Of a stretch of 64,000 nt of DNA, positions 28,145 through 36,794 are shown one piece after another. The stretch spans positions 310,001 to 374,000 of the forward strand of contig NZ_JABUFE010000002.1 in assembly GCF_013315265.1 (NCBI RefSeq), in the 5' to 3' direction. This DNA is from Parasulfitobacter algicola. Lineage in GTDB: Bacteria > Pseudomonadota > Alphaproteobacteria > Rhodobacterales > Rhodobacteraceae. The notes under the pieces were generated by a model, which saw only the letters and a list, made by a program, of their open reading frames with translations, ran no database searches and was not told the origin of the DNA. Both the position numbers and the translations under genes were made by a program. How positions within the stretch are numbered: position 1 is the stretch's first letter; the number at the start of each line of letters is the position of its first letter.

Positions 28145-29241
28145 ATTTGCTGCAATGCGATGGGCAGGGCTTTTGCAAATGCTGCCATGTCGTCGGCTGT
28201 GCCGCAACTGACGCGGATACAGCGGTCTTGCGGGGCGACGAATGGCATCCGTACAAAGATACCCTGCTTGATTAAATTGGCGACAACAGCGCGCGCGAAA
28301 CTGCCATCCTTCCCACAGTCGATGGTGACAAAATTCGTGGCTGAAGGTAGCGGTATCAGCCCATTTTCTTTAGCAATTTCAGATATTTGTATGCGCGACA
28401 TTGATATTCTGGAAATAACATCGGATAAATATGCCTGATCATCCAAAGCCGCCAAAGCGGCAGCTTGTGGCAACCGACCGACACCAAAGTGATTGCGGAT
28501 TTTATTGAAACTTTGGATCAAATCGGCTTGACCGATTGCATAGCCAATACGCAGGCCTGCCAGACCGTAAGCCTTTGAAAATGTACGCATTCTGATGACA
28601 TTCGGATTGGACGTATCCAAAGGCGGTACAGCGTCGTGTGGCGCGCAATCTGCATAGGCTTCATCCAAGATCAGCAGACACCCACCAGGAAGTTTTTCTA
28701 TCATTTTTTCAAGGGTTTGCGCATTATGCCAACTGCCCATCGGGTTGTCGGGATTGGCCAGATAAATTAGTTTAGCGCCTGTTTTGGCGGCCATCGCGAT
28801 CAGGCCATTTGGGTCTTCGTGATCATCACAATAAGGCACTTTATGCAGCATACCGCCAAAGCCTTGGACGTGATAATTGAACGTCGGATAGGCCCCGTCT
28901 GATGTCACAACCGCATCGCCGGGCGAGATGAACAGACGCGCCAAATAACCAAGCAGCCCGTCTATTCCTTCGCCGACAATGATGTTGTCCATCGTAATAT
29001 TATGATGCTTTGCCAATGCGTTACGTAATTCATAAGCTTCGGGATCGCCGTACATCCATATATCAGACGCCGCATTTCCTATGGCCTTCAGAACCTTTGG
29101 GGACGGACCAAAAACGCTTTCGTTTGCGCCAAGCCGCGCTGTGAAACCGTGGCCCATTTGGCGTTCCTGGGTTTCAGGACCGACAAACGGAACGGTTGCG
29201 GGCAGGGTCTGGACAAGGTCGGTGAATATAGGTGTTTTCAT
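28141..29241 (-). CDS. PLP-dependent aminotransferase, histidinol-phosphate type
   Basis: I read 366 residues from the ATG at 29241 (MKTPIFTDLVQTLPATVPFVG). Fold-type I features are LGANESVFGPSP, the YGDPEAYELR region, ANPDNPMGSWH, ILDEAYADCAP, and the PLP-Lys in RTFSKAYGLAGLRIGY (about residue 220). The family covers HisC and also aromatic or other aminotransferases; without a his operon nearby I leave the substrate open. A set of TGTACA motifs lies upstream. Confidence 0.88.
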   Translation of the reverse strand: MKTPIFTDLVQTLPATVPFVGPETQERQMGHGFTARLGANESVFGPSPKVLKAIGNAASDIWMYGDPEAYELRNALAKHHNITMDNIIVGEGIDGLLGYLARLFISPGDAVVTSDGAYPTFNYHVQGFGGMLHKVPYCDDHEDPNGLIAMAAKTGAKLIYLANPDNPMGSWHNAQTLEKMIEKLPGGCLLILDEAYADCAPHDAVPPLDTSNPNVIRMRTFSKAYGLAGLRIGYAIGQADLIQSFNKIRNHFGVGRLPQAAALAALDDQAYLSDVISRISMSRIQISEIAKENGLIPLPSATNFVTIDCGKDGSFARAVVANLIKQGIFVRMPFVAPQDRCIRVSCGTADDMAAFAKALPIALQQI

Positions 29242-29301
29242 GGGCGCGACGTAACCCAAATTTTCAGCCCGTCGCAAGCAAAACCCGAGTTTTGTATATT
29301 T

Positions 29302-29337
29302 TGTACACGGGTTATGTACATAAATTTTTGTACAAAA
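29302..29337. promoter_or_regulatory. Cluster of three TGTACA half-sites upstream of the aminotransferase
   Basis: TGTACA occurs at 29302-29307, 29315-29320 and 29329-29334, so starts are 13 and 14 bases apart. The last is inside the perfect 12-base palindrome TTTTGTACAAAA (29326-29337). The cluster lies 60-100 bases before the aminotransferase start. It looks like a multimeric operator; the regulator is unknown. Confidence 0.5.
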
Positions 29338-29441
29338 CTTTGCTGTTGGCCGTTTGCGATCAGAAAGATCGATGATTGATCATAAACCGTGTGACCCAAC
29401 CATTCGGAATGGGGCGCCCACCGCAGCGCGCGCCCGATTAT

Positions 29442-31148
29442 TTATCTAACCCAAACTTCGACCCGGCGGTTCATACGGCGGCCCGAGTTTTCTTCGTTGC
29501 AGGCCACGGGTGACAGTTCGCCATATCCAAGCGTGGTTAATTTTACGTTGGCCGCAACGCGGGGATCCAATGCATTCTGGATCGTGGCGCGCACGGTGGC
29601 GGATCGGCTTTGCGACAGGTTTGTATTCGCCTCAAACGATCCAATTGAGTCCGTGAAGCCGACAAACACAATCTCAGAGGGTCGGTTTTCTTCGATATAA
29701 TCCGTGATCCGTTTGACATCGGCCTGCGAACGGACGTCCAGACGGCTGGACCCCAGTGCAAAGCGAAACGTCGTGGACAACCGGCGTGCGGACTGCATTT
29801 CGAACAGCAGATTGCGCAAGATGCCCAATTCGAACGCATCATTTGTCGACAGGATTAATTGTTGGGTCCGACCTGTGACGGCATTCTGATCCTGTTCGAT
29901 CACCGACAGATCGATAAAGCCTGCTTTGTTCACAAGCCCGTCGACCTCGCGATTGTCGATGTAATCCAGAAATTCCTGCGCCTCGGGTGATACAACACGG
30001 CGGTTATAGGCATAGAACCGGCGTTGAAGGGCGTATTCTTCGCTTTTGATATTAAAGATGCTTGGTTCATTGATCATCCCGCAAGACGATTCAATCGGCA
30101 ATGCACGTGTGCCCCGCTTGTTTGCAAAGGGCACAAGGCCGATACCATTTGGATCTGACAAGATATTGGATGTCATTTCGCGCATGGTTTGAACCGGGAT
30201 GATATCTTCGCCCAGTTCTTCGTCGACGGGTTCCAGAACGACCTCTTCGACATAATGAATAGCCGCGTTTGTTTCATCAAAGGTATAGACGTTGATCGGT
30301 GCGTTCAGACCGCCAAGTTGCGACCAATTTGTGATGTCGCCTGAAAAAACGCGTGCAATATCTTCAAGCTTGATTTTCTGCAGCGGGTTGCCTGGTGCGA
30401 CGGCCACGACCAGCCCTTCAACAGCCAGAACGTGTTCCTGGCCTGGGTCGGTAATCGTGCCACCGCCACCTTCGGCGACTTCTTCGATGTCATCGGGTTC
30501 GGCGGGTTCATCCAGAAAGATGATTTCAACTTCGCCCTCGGACAGGGCTTCGATGGCTTCTTCTTCCTCTTCTATTTCGATGCCGTAATAGCGGATCACT
30601 TTATCATCTTCATCTAAGATACGGATGCTGATGCTGTCTTCTGCTTCATCTTCGCCGTCTTCGATTTCTGGCAAAGCACGGCCGATATCATCGGGAAGTG
30701 CCTGCCCGAATGAATCAAGAGAAACGACATTGCCCTGATATTTGGCAGCAATCCCTTCGACAATAACGGGCAAAAGCTGATCGGCGATACCTGCGGAAGC
30801 AGCGATTTCAAAAGTGGGCTCGCCAAGGTCCAAATTGTCATCATCGTCGTCATCATCTAAATCAGGGCAACCGGGACCCGTACAATCGAACATATCTGCG
30901 TTCAGCTTGATATTTCCGATGGATGTTTTGATGGTATAAGCGCCGTCTTCGGCTTCAATCAGGTCGCCAGTCATCACGACCTCTTTGTCTTTTGATGTAA
31001 GAGTAACGACCTCAGCGATTGCTGGTTGTACTGCTAGGATGAATGCAAGTGCTGTGCAACATACGGCTTTGATGCCAAATCCATGTTCACTAAGCTGACT
31101 TGATTCTACGAACTTTTTAGTATCGATCAACTCAACACTCCTAATCAT
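29442..31148 (-). CDS. PstS-like phosphate-binding domain fused to an OmpA domain
   Basis: I read 568 residues from the ATG at 31148; a signal peptide ends near AIAEVV. Next come an acidic region (a run of seven Asp at about 100-108 and EIEEEEEAIEAL at about 200), a periplasmic phosphate-binding-like domain (VAPGNPLQKIKLEDIARVF, FSGDITNWSQLGG, LSDPNGIGLVPFANKRG), and a C-terminal OmpA domain (FVGFTDSIGSFEANTNLSQSRS, LGYGELSPVACNE). The OmpA part should bind peptidoglycan, placing a phosphate-type receptor in the wall. I know such fusions in Rhodobacterales, but not a proven role. Confidence 0.85.
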   Translation of the reverse strand: MIRSVELIDTKKFVESSQLSEHGFGIKAVCCTALAFILAVQPAIAEVVTLTSKDKEVVMTGDLIEAEDGAYTIKTSIGNIKLNADMFDCTGPGCPDLDDDDDDDNLDLGEPTFEIAASAGIADQLLPVIVEGIAAKYQGNVVSLDSFGQALPDDIGRALPEIEDGEDEAEDSISIRILDEDDKVIRYYGIEIEEEEEAIEALSEGEVEIIFLDEPAEPDDIEEVAEGGGGTITDPGQEHVLAVEGLVVAVAPGNPLQKIKLEDIARVFSGDITNWSQLGGLNAPINVYTFDETNAAIHYVEEVVLEPVDEELGEDIIPVQTMREMTSNILSDPNGIGLVPFANKRGTRALPIESSCGMINEPSIFNIKSEEYALQRRFYAYNRRVVSPEAQEFLDYIDNREVDGLVNKAGFIDLSVIEQDQNAVTGRTQQLILSTNDAFELGILRNLLFEMQSARRLSTTFRFALGSSRLDVRSQADVKRITDYIEENRPSEIVFVGFTDSIGSFEANTNLSQSRSATVRATIQNALDPRVAANVKLTTLGYGELSPVACNEENSGRRMNRRVEVWVR

Positions 31149-31377
31149 TAATGCCCCGTTTTCAGCGTCTGCCTTTTCACAGGGCAAGTCTAGAAAGAAT
31201 AACGTTGCAATATGAAAATCCACTAATAAAGCAATATTATTACAAATATTAGTTCATACGAGAAATATAATATCAATTTTTGGATAAATTAATCTATTAT
31301 TAATCATTAATTAATTGAAAAATAATAGTTACCAGGTTGATTCTCTTTTCAGAATTGAGTCGTCGGCGTTAACTTGC

Positions 31378-31830
31378 CTATGCGCGTTCGTCCTTGGGTG
31401 ACGACATAACGACATAAGATGTGATGGCATTCACTTGCGGCAATGTGCCTAAAACTTCGGTATGAAAATGCTTGTACGCGGCCAGATCGGTGGCTTCGAC
31501 CCGAAGGATATATTCGACCGTTCCGGTTATGTTATGACACTCTCGAACTTCGGGGGTTATCGACACCGCTTTTTCAAATGCAGCCTGTGCAGTTTTGGTG
31601 TGAACCGACAGCCCGACCGTTATATAGGCGATAAAGCCGATCCCGCGGGCTGACGGATCAATCACAGCGCGATAGCCAAGGATCACCCCGCGCCGTTCAA
31701 GATCTTGCACCCGGCGCAGGCAGGCCGACGGCGATAGACCCACGCGACTGGCAAGATCCAGATTGCTGATCCGCCCGTCGCGCGTCAGTTCTTGCAATAT
31801 CTTATCGTTTATCAGATCTGATTTCGTCAT
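31378..31830 (-). CDS. Lrp/AsnC-family transcription regulator
   Basis: A 150-residue protein read from the ATG at 31830. The HTH is ISNLDLASRVGLSPSACLRRVQDLERRGVI, followed by the RAM/ligand-binding domain (VRECHNITGTVEYILRVEATDL). It is divergent from a LysE-type exporter, the common arrangement in which an Lrp-like regulator senses an amino acid and switches on its export. The gap before it on the 5' side contains TGCA repeats. Confidence 0.94.
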   Translation of the reverse strand: MTKSDLINDKILQELTRDGRISNLDLASRVGLSPSACLRRVQDLERRGVILGYRAVIDPSARGIGFIAYITVGLSVHTKTAQAAFEKAVSITPEVRECHNITGTVEYILRVEATDLAAYKHFHTEVLGTLPQVNAITSYVVMSSPKDERA

Positions 31831-31833
31831 AAG

Positions 31834-31867
31834 TTGCAAAAATAGTTCTAATATAGTGCAATATGCA
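31834..31867. promoter_or_regulatory. Candidate Lrp-type operator between the regulator and lysE
   Basis: The gap contains TTGCAA (31834-31839) and TGCA-ATA-TGCA (31857-31867) in an AT-rich setting. Repeated TGCA half-sites between divergent Lrp and LysE genes suggest binding of the regulator here. No -10/-35 pair is clear. Confidence 0.4.
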
Positions 31868-31902
31868 ATTTATTTTCGGATAAATCAGCATAGTGTGTCC
31901 GA

Positions 31903-32499
31903 ATGATTGATTACAGCCTGATCCTGCCCCTGATTTTATTTGCGTTTTCTTCAACAGGAACGCCAGGGCCAAATAATATCATGCTTCTCGCATCAGGGGC
32001 CAACTTTGGTTATCTGCGCAGCGTGCCGCATATGGTTGGGATCTGGGCAGGTCTTGCATCAATGATGATCATTATGTCGATGGGACTGTCGCAAATCTTT
32101 GATGTTTATCCAGTGGCGAAAACCGTACTGAAGGTGCTTGCGACAGGTTATATGCTGTGGCTTGCGGTCAAAATCGTGCGTGCAGCCCCAGTCAAGGAAA
32201 CAGATGCGCCAGGACGTCCGATGACACCGCTGCAGGCTGCATTGTTCCAATGGGTTAATCCCAAAGCCTGGGCCATGTCGGCCGGGGCGGTAACCCTTTA
32301 TGCGATTGGTACAGGCTGGATTGCAATTGCCGGTCTGGTCGTCATTTTCGTCATCGTATCGCTGATCACCAACAGCACCTGGATCGTTCTGGGCAAACAG
32401 GTCACGCGTTTTTTATCAACGCCCCTGCGTTTGCGGACATTTAACGTCGTTATGGCCGTTTTGTTGGTCGCATCGCTTTATCCTGTTCTGATCGAATAA
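31903..32499 (+). CDS. LysE/RhtB-family amino acid exporter
   Basis: A 198-residue inner-membrane protein with five or six helices. The family signature is seen early (FSSTGTPGPNNIMLLASGANFG), followed by FQWVNPKAWAMSAGAV at about residue 110. Members export lysine, arginine, threonine, homoserine lactone or leucine. The divergent Lrp-type gene is its likely regulator. Confidence 0.94.
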   Translation: MIDYSLILPLILFAFSSTGTPGPNNIMLLASGANFGYLRSVPHMVGIWAGLASMMIIMSMGLSQIFDVYPVAKTVLKVLATGYMLWLAVKIVRAAPVKETDAPGRPMTPLQAALFQWVNPKAWAMSAGAVTLYAIGTGWIAIAGLVVIFVIVSLITNSTWIVLGKQVTRFLSTPLRLRTFNVVMAVLLVASLYPVLIE

Positions 32500-32607
32500 A
32501 CGGTCTTTGGCGTGTTTCTGCCGAATGCAGACTATATTTCACTACGTGTGCGACGGAATATTTGCGCCATATCGTTTCATGGATGTTCTTTAAAAAGGAG
32601 ACCACTG

Positions 32608-32889
32608 ATGAAACGTTCGATTTGGATGATAGGCGCCAGCATGGCCCTGACAATATGTATGCCGGCATTTGCGGATAATCCGATAAAGCGACTGGACCGC
32701 ATTGAAGACCGGATAGATCGACGCGAGAACGTTATTGATCGCAGGGTAGATCACGGCCCAGTTGACAGAATTGAAGACCGGATAGATCGCCGGGAAGATC
32801 GCGCGGACCGGCTTGGGTATCGCGGATCACGCGCCGTTGATCATCACGAAAGGCGCAAAATTCGATACATCATCCGCAATCGTGATTAA
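32608..32889 (+). CDS. Small secreted protein with charged DR-x-EDRIDRRE repeats
   Basis: I read 93 residues from the ATG at 32608, with a strong AAGGAG upstream. A signal peptide (to about residue 22, PAFA) is followed by a highly charged helix made of near repeats: DRIEDRIDRREN (about 29-40) and DRIEDRIDRRED (about 54-65), with RRVDHG between. The tail is His/Arg-rich. I do not recognise the family; it could be a periplasmic coiled-coil or metal-binding protein. It has its own translation signals. Confidence 0.7.
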   Translation: MKRSIWMIGASMALTICMPAFADNPIKRLDRIEDRIDRRENVIDRRVDHGPVDRIEDRIDRREDRADRLGYRGSRAVDHHERRKIRYIIRNRD

Positions 32890-33051
32890 GGCGATATTTG
32901 CGATCTGCCCTGTATCTTGGGCAGGTCGCATTTTGATCAATTCGCATCTGCATACCGATGTGTACCCGTAAGTAACCGATTTATTTCTATTTTTTAGTTT
33001 ACAGTTTTCTGTACCCGTCTAGTTTATTGGCAAGCCAATGGACGCATAGAC

Positions 33052-34338
33052 ATGAGCCCGATAGACGATCATCCTTTACGCTATACGCTTGCCAATGAAT
33101 TGCACGCGCGCCCGTTCCCGTCATTGAATGCGCCGTGCATGGCGGCCTATCTTGCGATCAAACAGCCATCCAATGCCGCCGCGCGGGATCGGGATCAGGA
33201 CCGCGCGCATCTGTTGGCCTTGCTGGACCGGCACGGTGTGCCGCACCCTGCGCCAGGGGCGACGCATTATTCCGGTAATCTGGGACGCTTTACACTGAAA
33301 TGGGAACAACACACAGAATTTGTGACGTATACGGCCTTTGATGAAAGCGTAAGCGAGCGGCCTTTTGATCCGGCCAGCTTCGATGTTTTCCCTGAAGACT
33401 GGCTGGCCGAAGCACCGGGCGCACGCATGACATCCGCCCTGATCCGCGTCGAAGAACGACCCGAAAACGACGATCAGGTCGCCGAAAAACTGGCCGAATG
33501 GTATGTGGCCGAAAGTTTGGCCGTCAGCCGCGTTCTGGACGACACTGCCGTTATCGCGGGTGATTTTCGGATTGATCCAGCAGGACACATGCGGTTTTCG
33601 GTTTTTGTGAACAAAGACATCGGCGCACGACGGATCGGGCGGGTGGTACAACGCTTGTGCGAGATCGAGACTTATAAATCGATTTCGATGCTGGCGTTGG
33701 CGCGCGTGCGGGACATGTCCGGTCAGATCGGTGGGATCGAGGCACAGCTGTCCAGCCTGATGGGGGATATGGCCAGTGATACGGCTGCGGCTGATAATAC
33801 CTTGAAATCGCTGCTGTCCATATCGGCCGATCTGGAAAATCTGATTGCGCAAAGTTCATTCCGCTTTGGAGCGACAGGTGCTTACGAGGCGATTGTGACC
33901 CAACGGATCGAGGTTTTGCGCGAAGAGCGGTTCAAAGGACGGCAAACGTTTTCAGAATTCATGATGCGGCGTTTTGATCCGGCGATGCGGACTGTGAAAT
34001 CATCCGAAAGGCGACTGCATGCGATGGCTGAACGGGCCATTCGTGTGGGCAATCTGCTGCGCACGCGGGTTGATGTGGAACGGTCTGCGCAAAACCAGAC
34101 ACTTTTGGAAAGCATGGATGAACGCGCTGGATTGCAGTTGCGATTGCAAAAAACAGTCGAAGGACTTTCTGTCGTGGCGATCAGCTATTACGCCGTTAAT
34201 CTTGTGCTGTATATGATTGGGCCAACAAGTGATATATTCGGGGTATCGAAACTGCTGTTGACGGCGCTTGCGACCCCGGTTGTTATTTTGGCTGTGTGGT
34301 GGATGGTCCGTCGGATCCGTAGATCTATGGAAAAATAA
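33052..34338 (+). CDS. DUF3422-family membrane protein
   Basis: A 428-residue protein. The N-terminal part carries the DUF3422 hallmark RYTLANELHARPFPSL and LKWEQHTEFVTYT; a long helical middle part (about 215-350, including RVRDMSGQIGGIEAQLSSL) looks coiled; two membrane helices close it (SVVAISYYAVNLVLYMIG and LLTALATPVVILAVWWMVRR). The family is common in Alphaproteobacteria with no settled function. It ends 13 bases before the amidohydrolase, so both may be one operon. Confidence 0.88.
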   Translation: MSPIDDHPLRYTLANELHARPFPSLNAPCMAAYLAIKQPSNAAARDRDQDRAHLLALLDRHGVPHPAPGATHYSGNLGRFTLKWEQHTEFVTYTAFDESVSERPFDPASFDVFPEDWLAEAPGARMTSALIRVEERPENDDQVAEKLAEWYVAESLAVSRVLDDTAVIAGDFRIDPAGHMRFSVFVNKDIGARRIGRVVQRLCEIETYKSISMLALARVRDMSGQIGGIEAQLSSLMGDMASDTAAADNTLKSLLSISADLENLIAQSSFRFGATGAYEAIVTQRIEVLREERFKGRQTFSEFMMRRFDPAMRTVKSSERRLHAMAERAIRVGNLLRTRVDVERSAQNQTLLESMDERAGLQLRLQKTVEGLSVVAISYYAVNLVLYMIGPTSDIFGVSKLLLTALATPVVILAVWWMVRRIRRSMEK

Positions 34339-34351
34339 TAAAGGATATCTG

Positions 34352-35518
34352 ATGCCGATCAAAAACCGTCTGGCGGAATTGCATGATGAAATCACCGGAT
34401 GGCGACGCGATCTGCATGCACATCCTGAATTGATGTTCGACACCCATCGCACATCCGCTTTCGTGGCGGATAAGCTAAAGGAATTTGGCTGTGATGAGAT
34501 CGTAACTGGCATCGGGCGTACGGGTGTTGTCGGCGTGATCAAAGGCAAGTCTGACAGCGCGGGGCGTGTTGTGGGATTGCGCGCGGACATGGATGCGCTG
34601 CCAATCCTTGAGGCGACGGGAGTGCCCTATGCCTCGACCGAGCCGGGCAAGATGCATGCGTGCGGGCATGATGGGCATACGTCAATGTTGCTGGGTGCTG
34701 CGAAGTATCTGGCCGAGACGCGGAATTTCGATGGCACCACTGTCGTCATTTTTCAACCTGCCGAAGAGGGCGGCGGTGGCGGGCGCGAGATGGTCGAAGA
34801 TGGCATGATGGATCGGTTCGGCATTCAGGAAGTGTACGGTATGCACAACTGGCCGGGCCAGCCCGTGGGCCGCTTTGCAATCCGACCGGGGTCGTTTTTC
34901 GCAGCCGCAGATCAATTCACGATCCAAGTGACAGGTAAGGGTGGCCATGCCGCAAAACCCCATGAAACCATCGATACAACCGTGATCGCGAGCCACATCG
35001 TTTTGGCCTTGCAAACGATCGCCAGTCGTAATGTGGACCCGGTCGAACAGGTGGTCGTTTCCGTGACCTCGTTTGAAACCGAAAGCAAGGCGCATAATGT
35101 GATCCCCGGAATGGTCACGCTGAAGGGCACTGTGCGCACGATGGACGCGGATGTTCAGGATCTGGCGGAACGACGACTGGTCGAGATTACCGAACAAACC
35201 GCACAGGTCTTTGGCGGGCAGGCACAGGTGGATTATCTGCGCGCCTATCCGGTCATGGTGAACGCCACAGTCGAAACCGAATATGCCGCTGCGGCTGCGC
35301 GTAAGGTCAGCGGACAATGTGATGACGCACCCCTTGTCATGGGGGGCGAAGATTTTGCCTTTATGCTGAACGCGCGGCCTGGGGCTTATATTCTGGTGGG
35401 CAATGGCGACACGGCACCTGTGCATCACCCCGAGTATAATTTTGAAGACGATGTGATCCCCGCAGGCAGCAGCTGGTGGGTCGAGATGATCGAAACCCGG
35501 ATGCCCGCCAACGGATGA
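34352..35518 (+). CDS. M20-family amidohydrolase (hippurate hydrolase-like)
   Basis: I read 388 residues from the ATG at 34352 (GGA six bases upstream). Metal-binding motifs are HAHPELMFDTHRTS, GLRADMDALPI, MHACGHDGHTSMLL, FQPAEEGGGGGREM and the late GGEDFAFML. This is the M20D group, which cleaves N-acyl amino acids such as hippurate or indole-3-acetyl amino acids. The natural substrate is not visible. It is translated just after the DUF3422 gene. Confidence 0.93.
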   Translation: MPIKNRLAELHDEITGWRRDLHAHPELMFDTHRTSAFVADKLKEFGCDEIVTGIGRTGVVGVIKGKSDSAGRVVGLRADMDALPILEATGVPYASTEPGKMHACGHDGHTSMLLGAAKYLAETRNFDGTTVVIFQPAEEGGGGGREMVEDGMMDRFGIQEVYGMHNWPGQPVGRFAIRPGSFFAAADQFTIQVTGKGGHAAKPHETIDTTVIASHIVLALQTIASRNVDPVEQVVVSVTSFETESKAHNVIPGMVTLKGTVRTMDADVQDLAERRLVEITEQTAQVFGGQAQVDYLRAYPVMVNATVETEYAAAAARKVSGQCDDAPLVMGGEDFAFMLNARPGAYILVGNGDTAPVHHPEYNFEDDVIPAGSSWWVEMIETRMPANG

Positions 35519-35555
35519 CCTTGCCGCCTGCGCGTGCGCAGGCTAGGGATCGGAC

Positions 35556-36356
35556 ATGGAAATGGCAAACATCATCTGCATCAAATGGGGCACGCTTTTC
35601 GGGCCTGAATATGTCAACCGGCTGTATTCCGGTGTGCGGCGTAATCTGCGCAAAGACATACGCTTTTTCTGCATGACTGAACAAAGCGATGGCATTCATC
35701 CTGATGTGGAAATCCTGCCGCTGCCGGTTGAGCCGTTTCATGATGAAATGAACGCGGCCCTTGCTGTGGCGAACCGTCAGGGCGCGATGCGCAAGGTCAG
35801 CCTGTTTCGGCCCGGTCTGGTACCGGATCTGCGGGGACCATTTTTGGGCTTTGATCTGGATGTGGTGATCACGGGCGATCTGGGACCGATCTGGTCGGAT
35901 GCCCCGGGCAAGGTTGCAATGCGTGCCGATTGGGTCGAGGCCCGGCGCGGGCGCCCCACAGGTCATGGATCGGTCTTTCGATTTGATCCTGCGGTGCATG
36001 GGTATCTGTATGATGATCTGGCCGCCAAGCCCACGGCCCAAGTCGAAAAAGCCCGCGGGTCAGAACAGCGCTATACCTCGACCAATGCACAGGAACGGGG
36101 GGATTTTCATTATATTCCCAACGATCTGGTGGTCAGCTTCAAGCATGATTGCCTTGGCCTGCCACCGGTGAATTACCTGCGTGCCCCGCGCCTGCCGGAT
36201 AATGCGCGCGTGGTGTGTTTTCACGGCCGCCCAAAGATGCCCGAAGCGGTTGAAGGCTATCGCGGATCCTGGCTGCGACATTCGCGCCCTTGCGATTGGC
36301 TGCAAGATCATTGGATTGATCGCACTGCCGTTGATTTGGGCCCGGAATACAATTGA
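35556..36356 (+). CDS. Glycosyltransferase-like protein
   Basis: A 266-residue cytoplasmic protein. The start (ANIICIKWGTLFGPEYVNRLYSGV), the DxD-type motif GFDLDVVITGDL (about 98-109) and FHGRPKMPE near the end resemble nucleotide-sugar-dependent GT-A transferases of the GT8-like group found in Roseobacters. The acceptor and sugar are unknown. A GC-rich perfect inverted repeat (35526-35543) lies in the gap to the amidohydrolase, and a terminator-like hairpin follows the gene. Confidence 0.7.
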   Translation: MEMANIICIKWGTLFGPEYVNRLYSGVRRNLRKDIRFFCMTEQSDGIHPDVEILPLPVEPFHDEMNAALAVANRQGAMRKVSLFRPGLVPDLRGPFLGFDLDVVITGDLGPIWSDAPGKVAMRADWVEARRGRPTGHGSVFRFDPAVHGYLYDDLAAKPTAQVEKARGSEQRYTSTNAQERGDFHYIPNDLVVSFKHDCLGLPPVNYLRAPRLPDNARVVCFHGRPKMPEAVEGYRGSWLRHSRPCDWLQDHWIDRTAVDLGPEYN

Positions 36357-36381
36357 GCGCGCTGGGCGCGCGCATTTTACC

Positions 36382-36404
36382 CGCGTGGTGCCCACGCGAT
36401 TTTG
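36382..36404 (+). terminator. Terminator-like hairpin after the glycosyltransferase gene
   Basis: CGCGTGG-TGC-CCACGCG is a perfect 7-bp stem with a three-base loop, followed by ATTTT. A second GC-rich hairpin (GCGCGC-TGG-GCGCGC) lies directly after the stop codon at 36357-36371. Both would end plus-strand transcription. Confidence 0.65.
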
Positions 36405-36452
36405 CCTGCGGCGCGAATATTTTTTACCAAGAAGAAGGCGTTATGGCGTCTG

Positions 36453-36794
36453 CTATGAGCAGTCTTTTGACGATGCTGGCCCGGCTACAAACATATTTTC
36501 GCGTAAATGTTTGACCTTGAAGATACGGTTTTGAAAGTATCGGCCTGAGGCGATGAACTTTATCTGGTCACGATCAAAGGCCGCACCATCTTCAATTTTT
36601 TCTATATATGAATAACCGGGTTCAAGTGTGCCCAGAGACGTCCGTTTCCCACCCGCATCCATCCGCCAGATATCCATCGGATAGTCGCATTCATTACTAA
36701 ATGACAAAACTCCGCCTGGGGGCGGTCTTGTTGCGGGATCGTTACTGCAGGCCGACAGCGTCAGGATAATTGCGGGGATAAGACAGCGTATCAT
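36453..36794 (-). CDS. Small lipoprotein of unknown function
   Basis: I read 113 residues from the ATG at 36794, which overlaps the phosphatase stop (ATGA). The signal peptide ends in the lipobox LSAC (Cys16), then a Pro-rich linker and a beta-rich domain with FSNECDYPMDIWRMD, FIASGRYFQNRIFKV and a last Cys in SKDCS. No family is recognised. The coupling to the phosphatase gene may be only positional. Confidence 0.75.
   Translation of the reverse strand: MIRCLIPAIILTLSACSNDPATRPPPGGVLSFSNECDYPMDIWRMDAGGKRTSLGTLEPGYSYIEKIEDGAAFDRDQIKFIASGRYFQNRIFKVKHLRENMFVAGPASSKDCS

Noticed and set aside
34268-34351. N-terminal extension of the M20 amidohydrolase frame
   Set aside because: It overlaps the end of the DUF3422 gene; the ATG at 34352 has a proper ribosome site and matches the family start.
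36409-36440. GAATATTTTTTACCAAGAAGAAGG as a member of a dispersed Roseobacter repeat family
   Set aside because: Only one copy is seen in the window, so the repeat status rests on memory alone.
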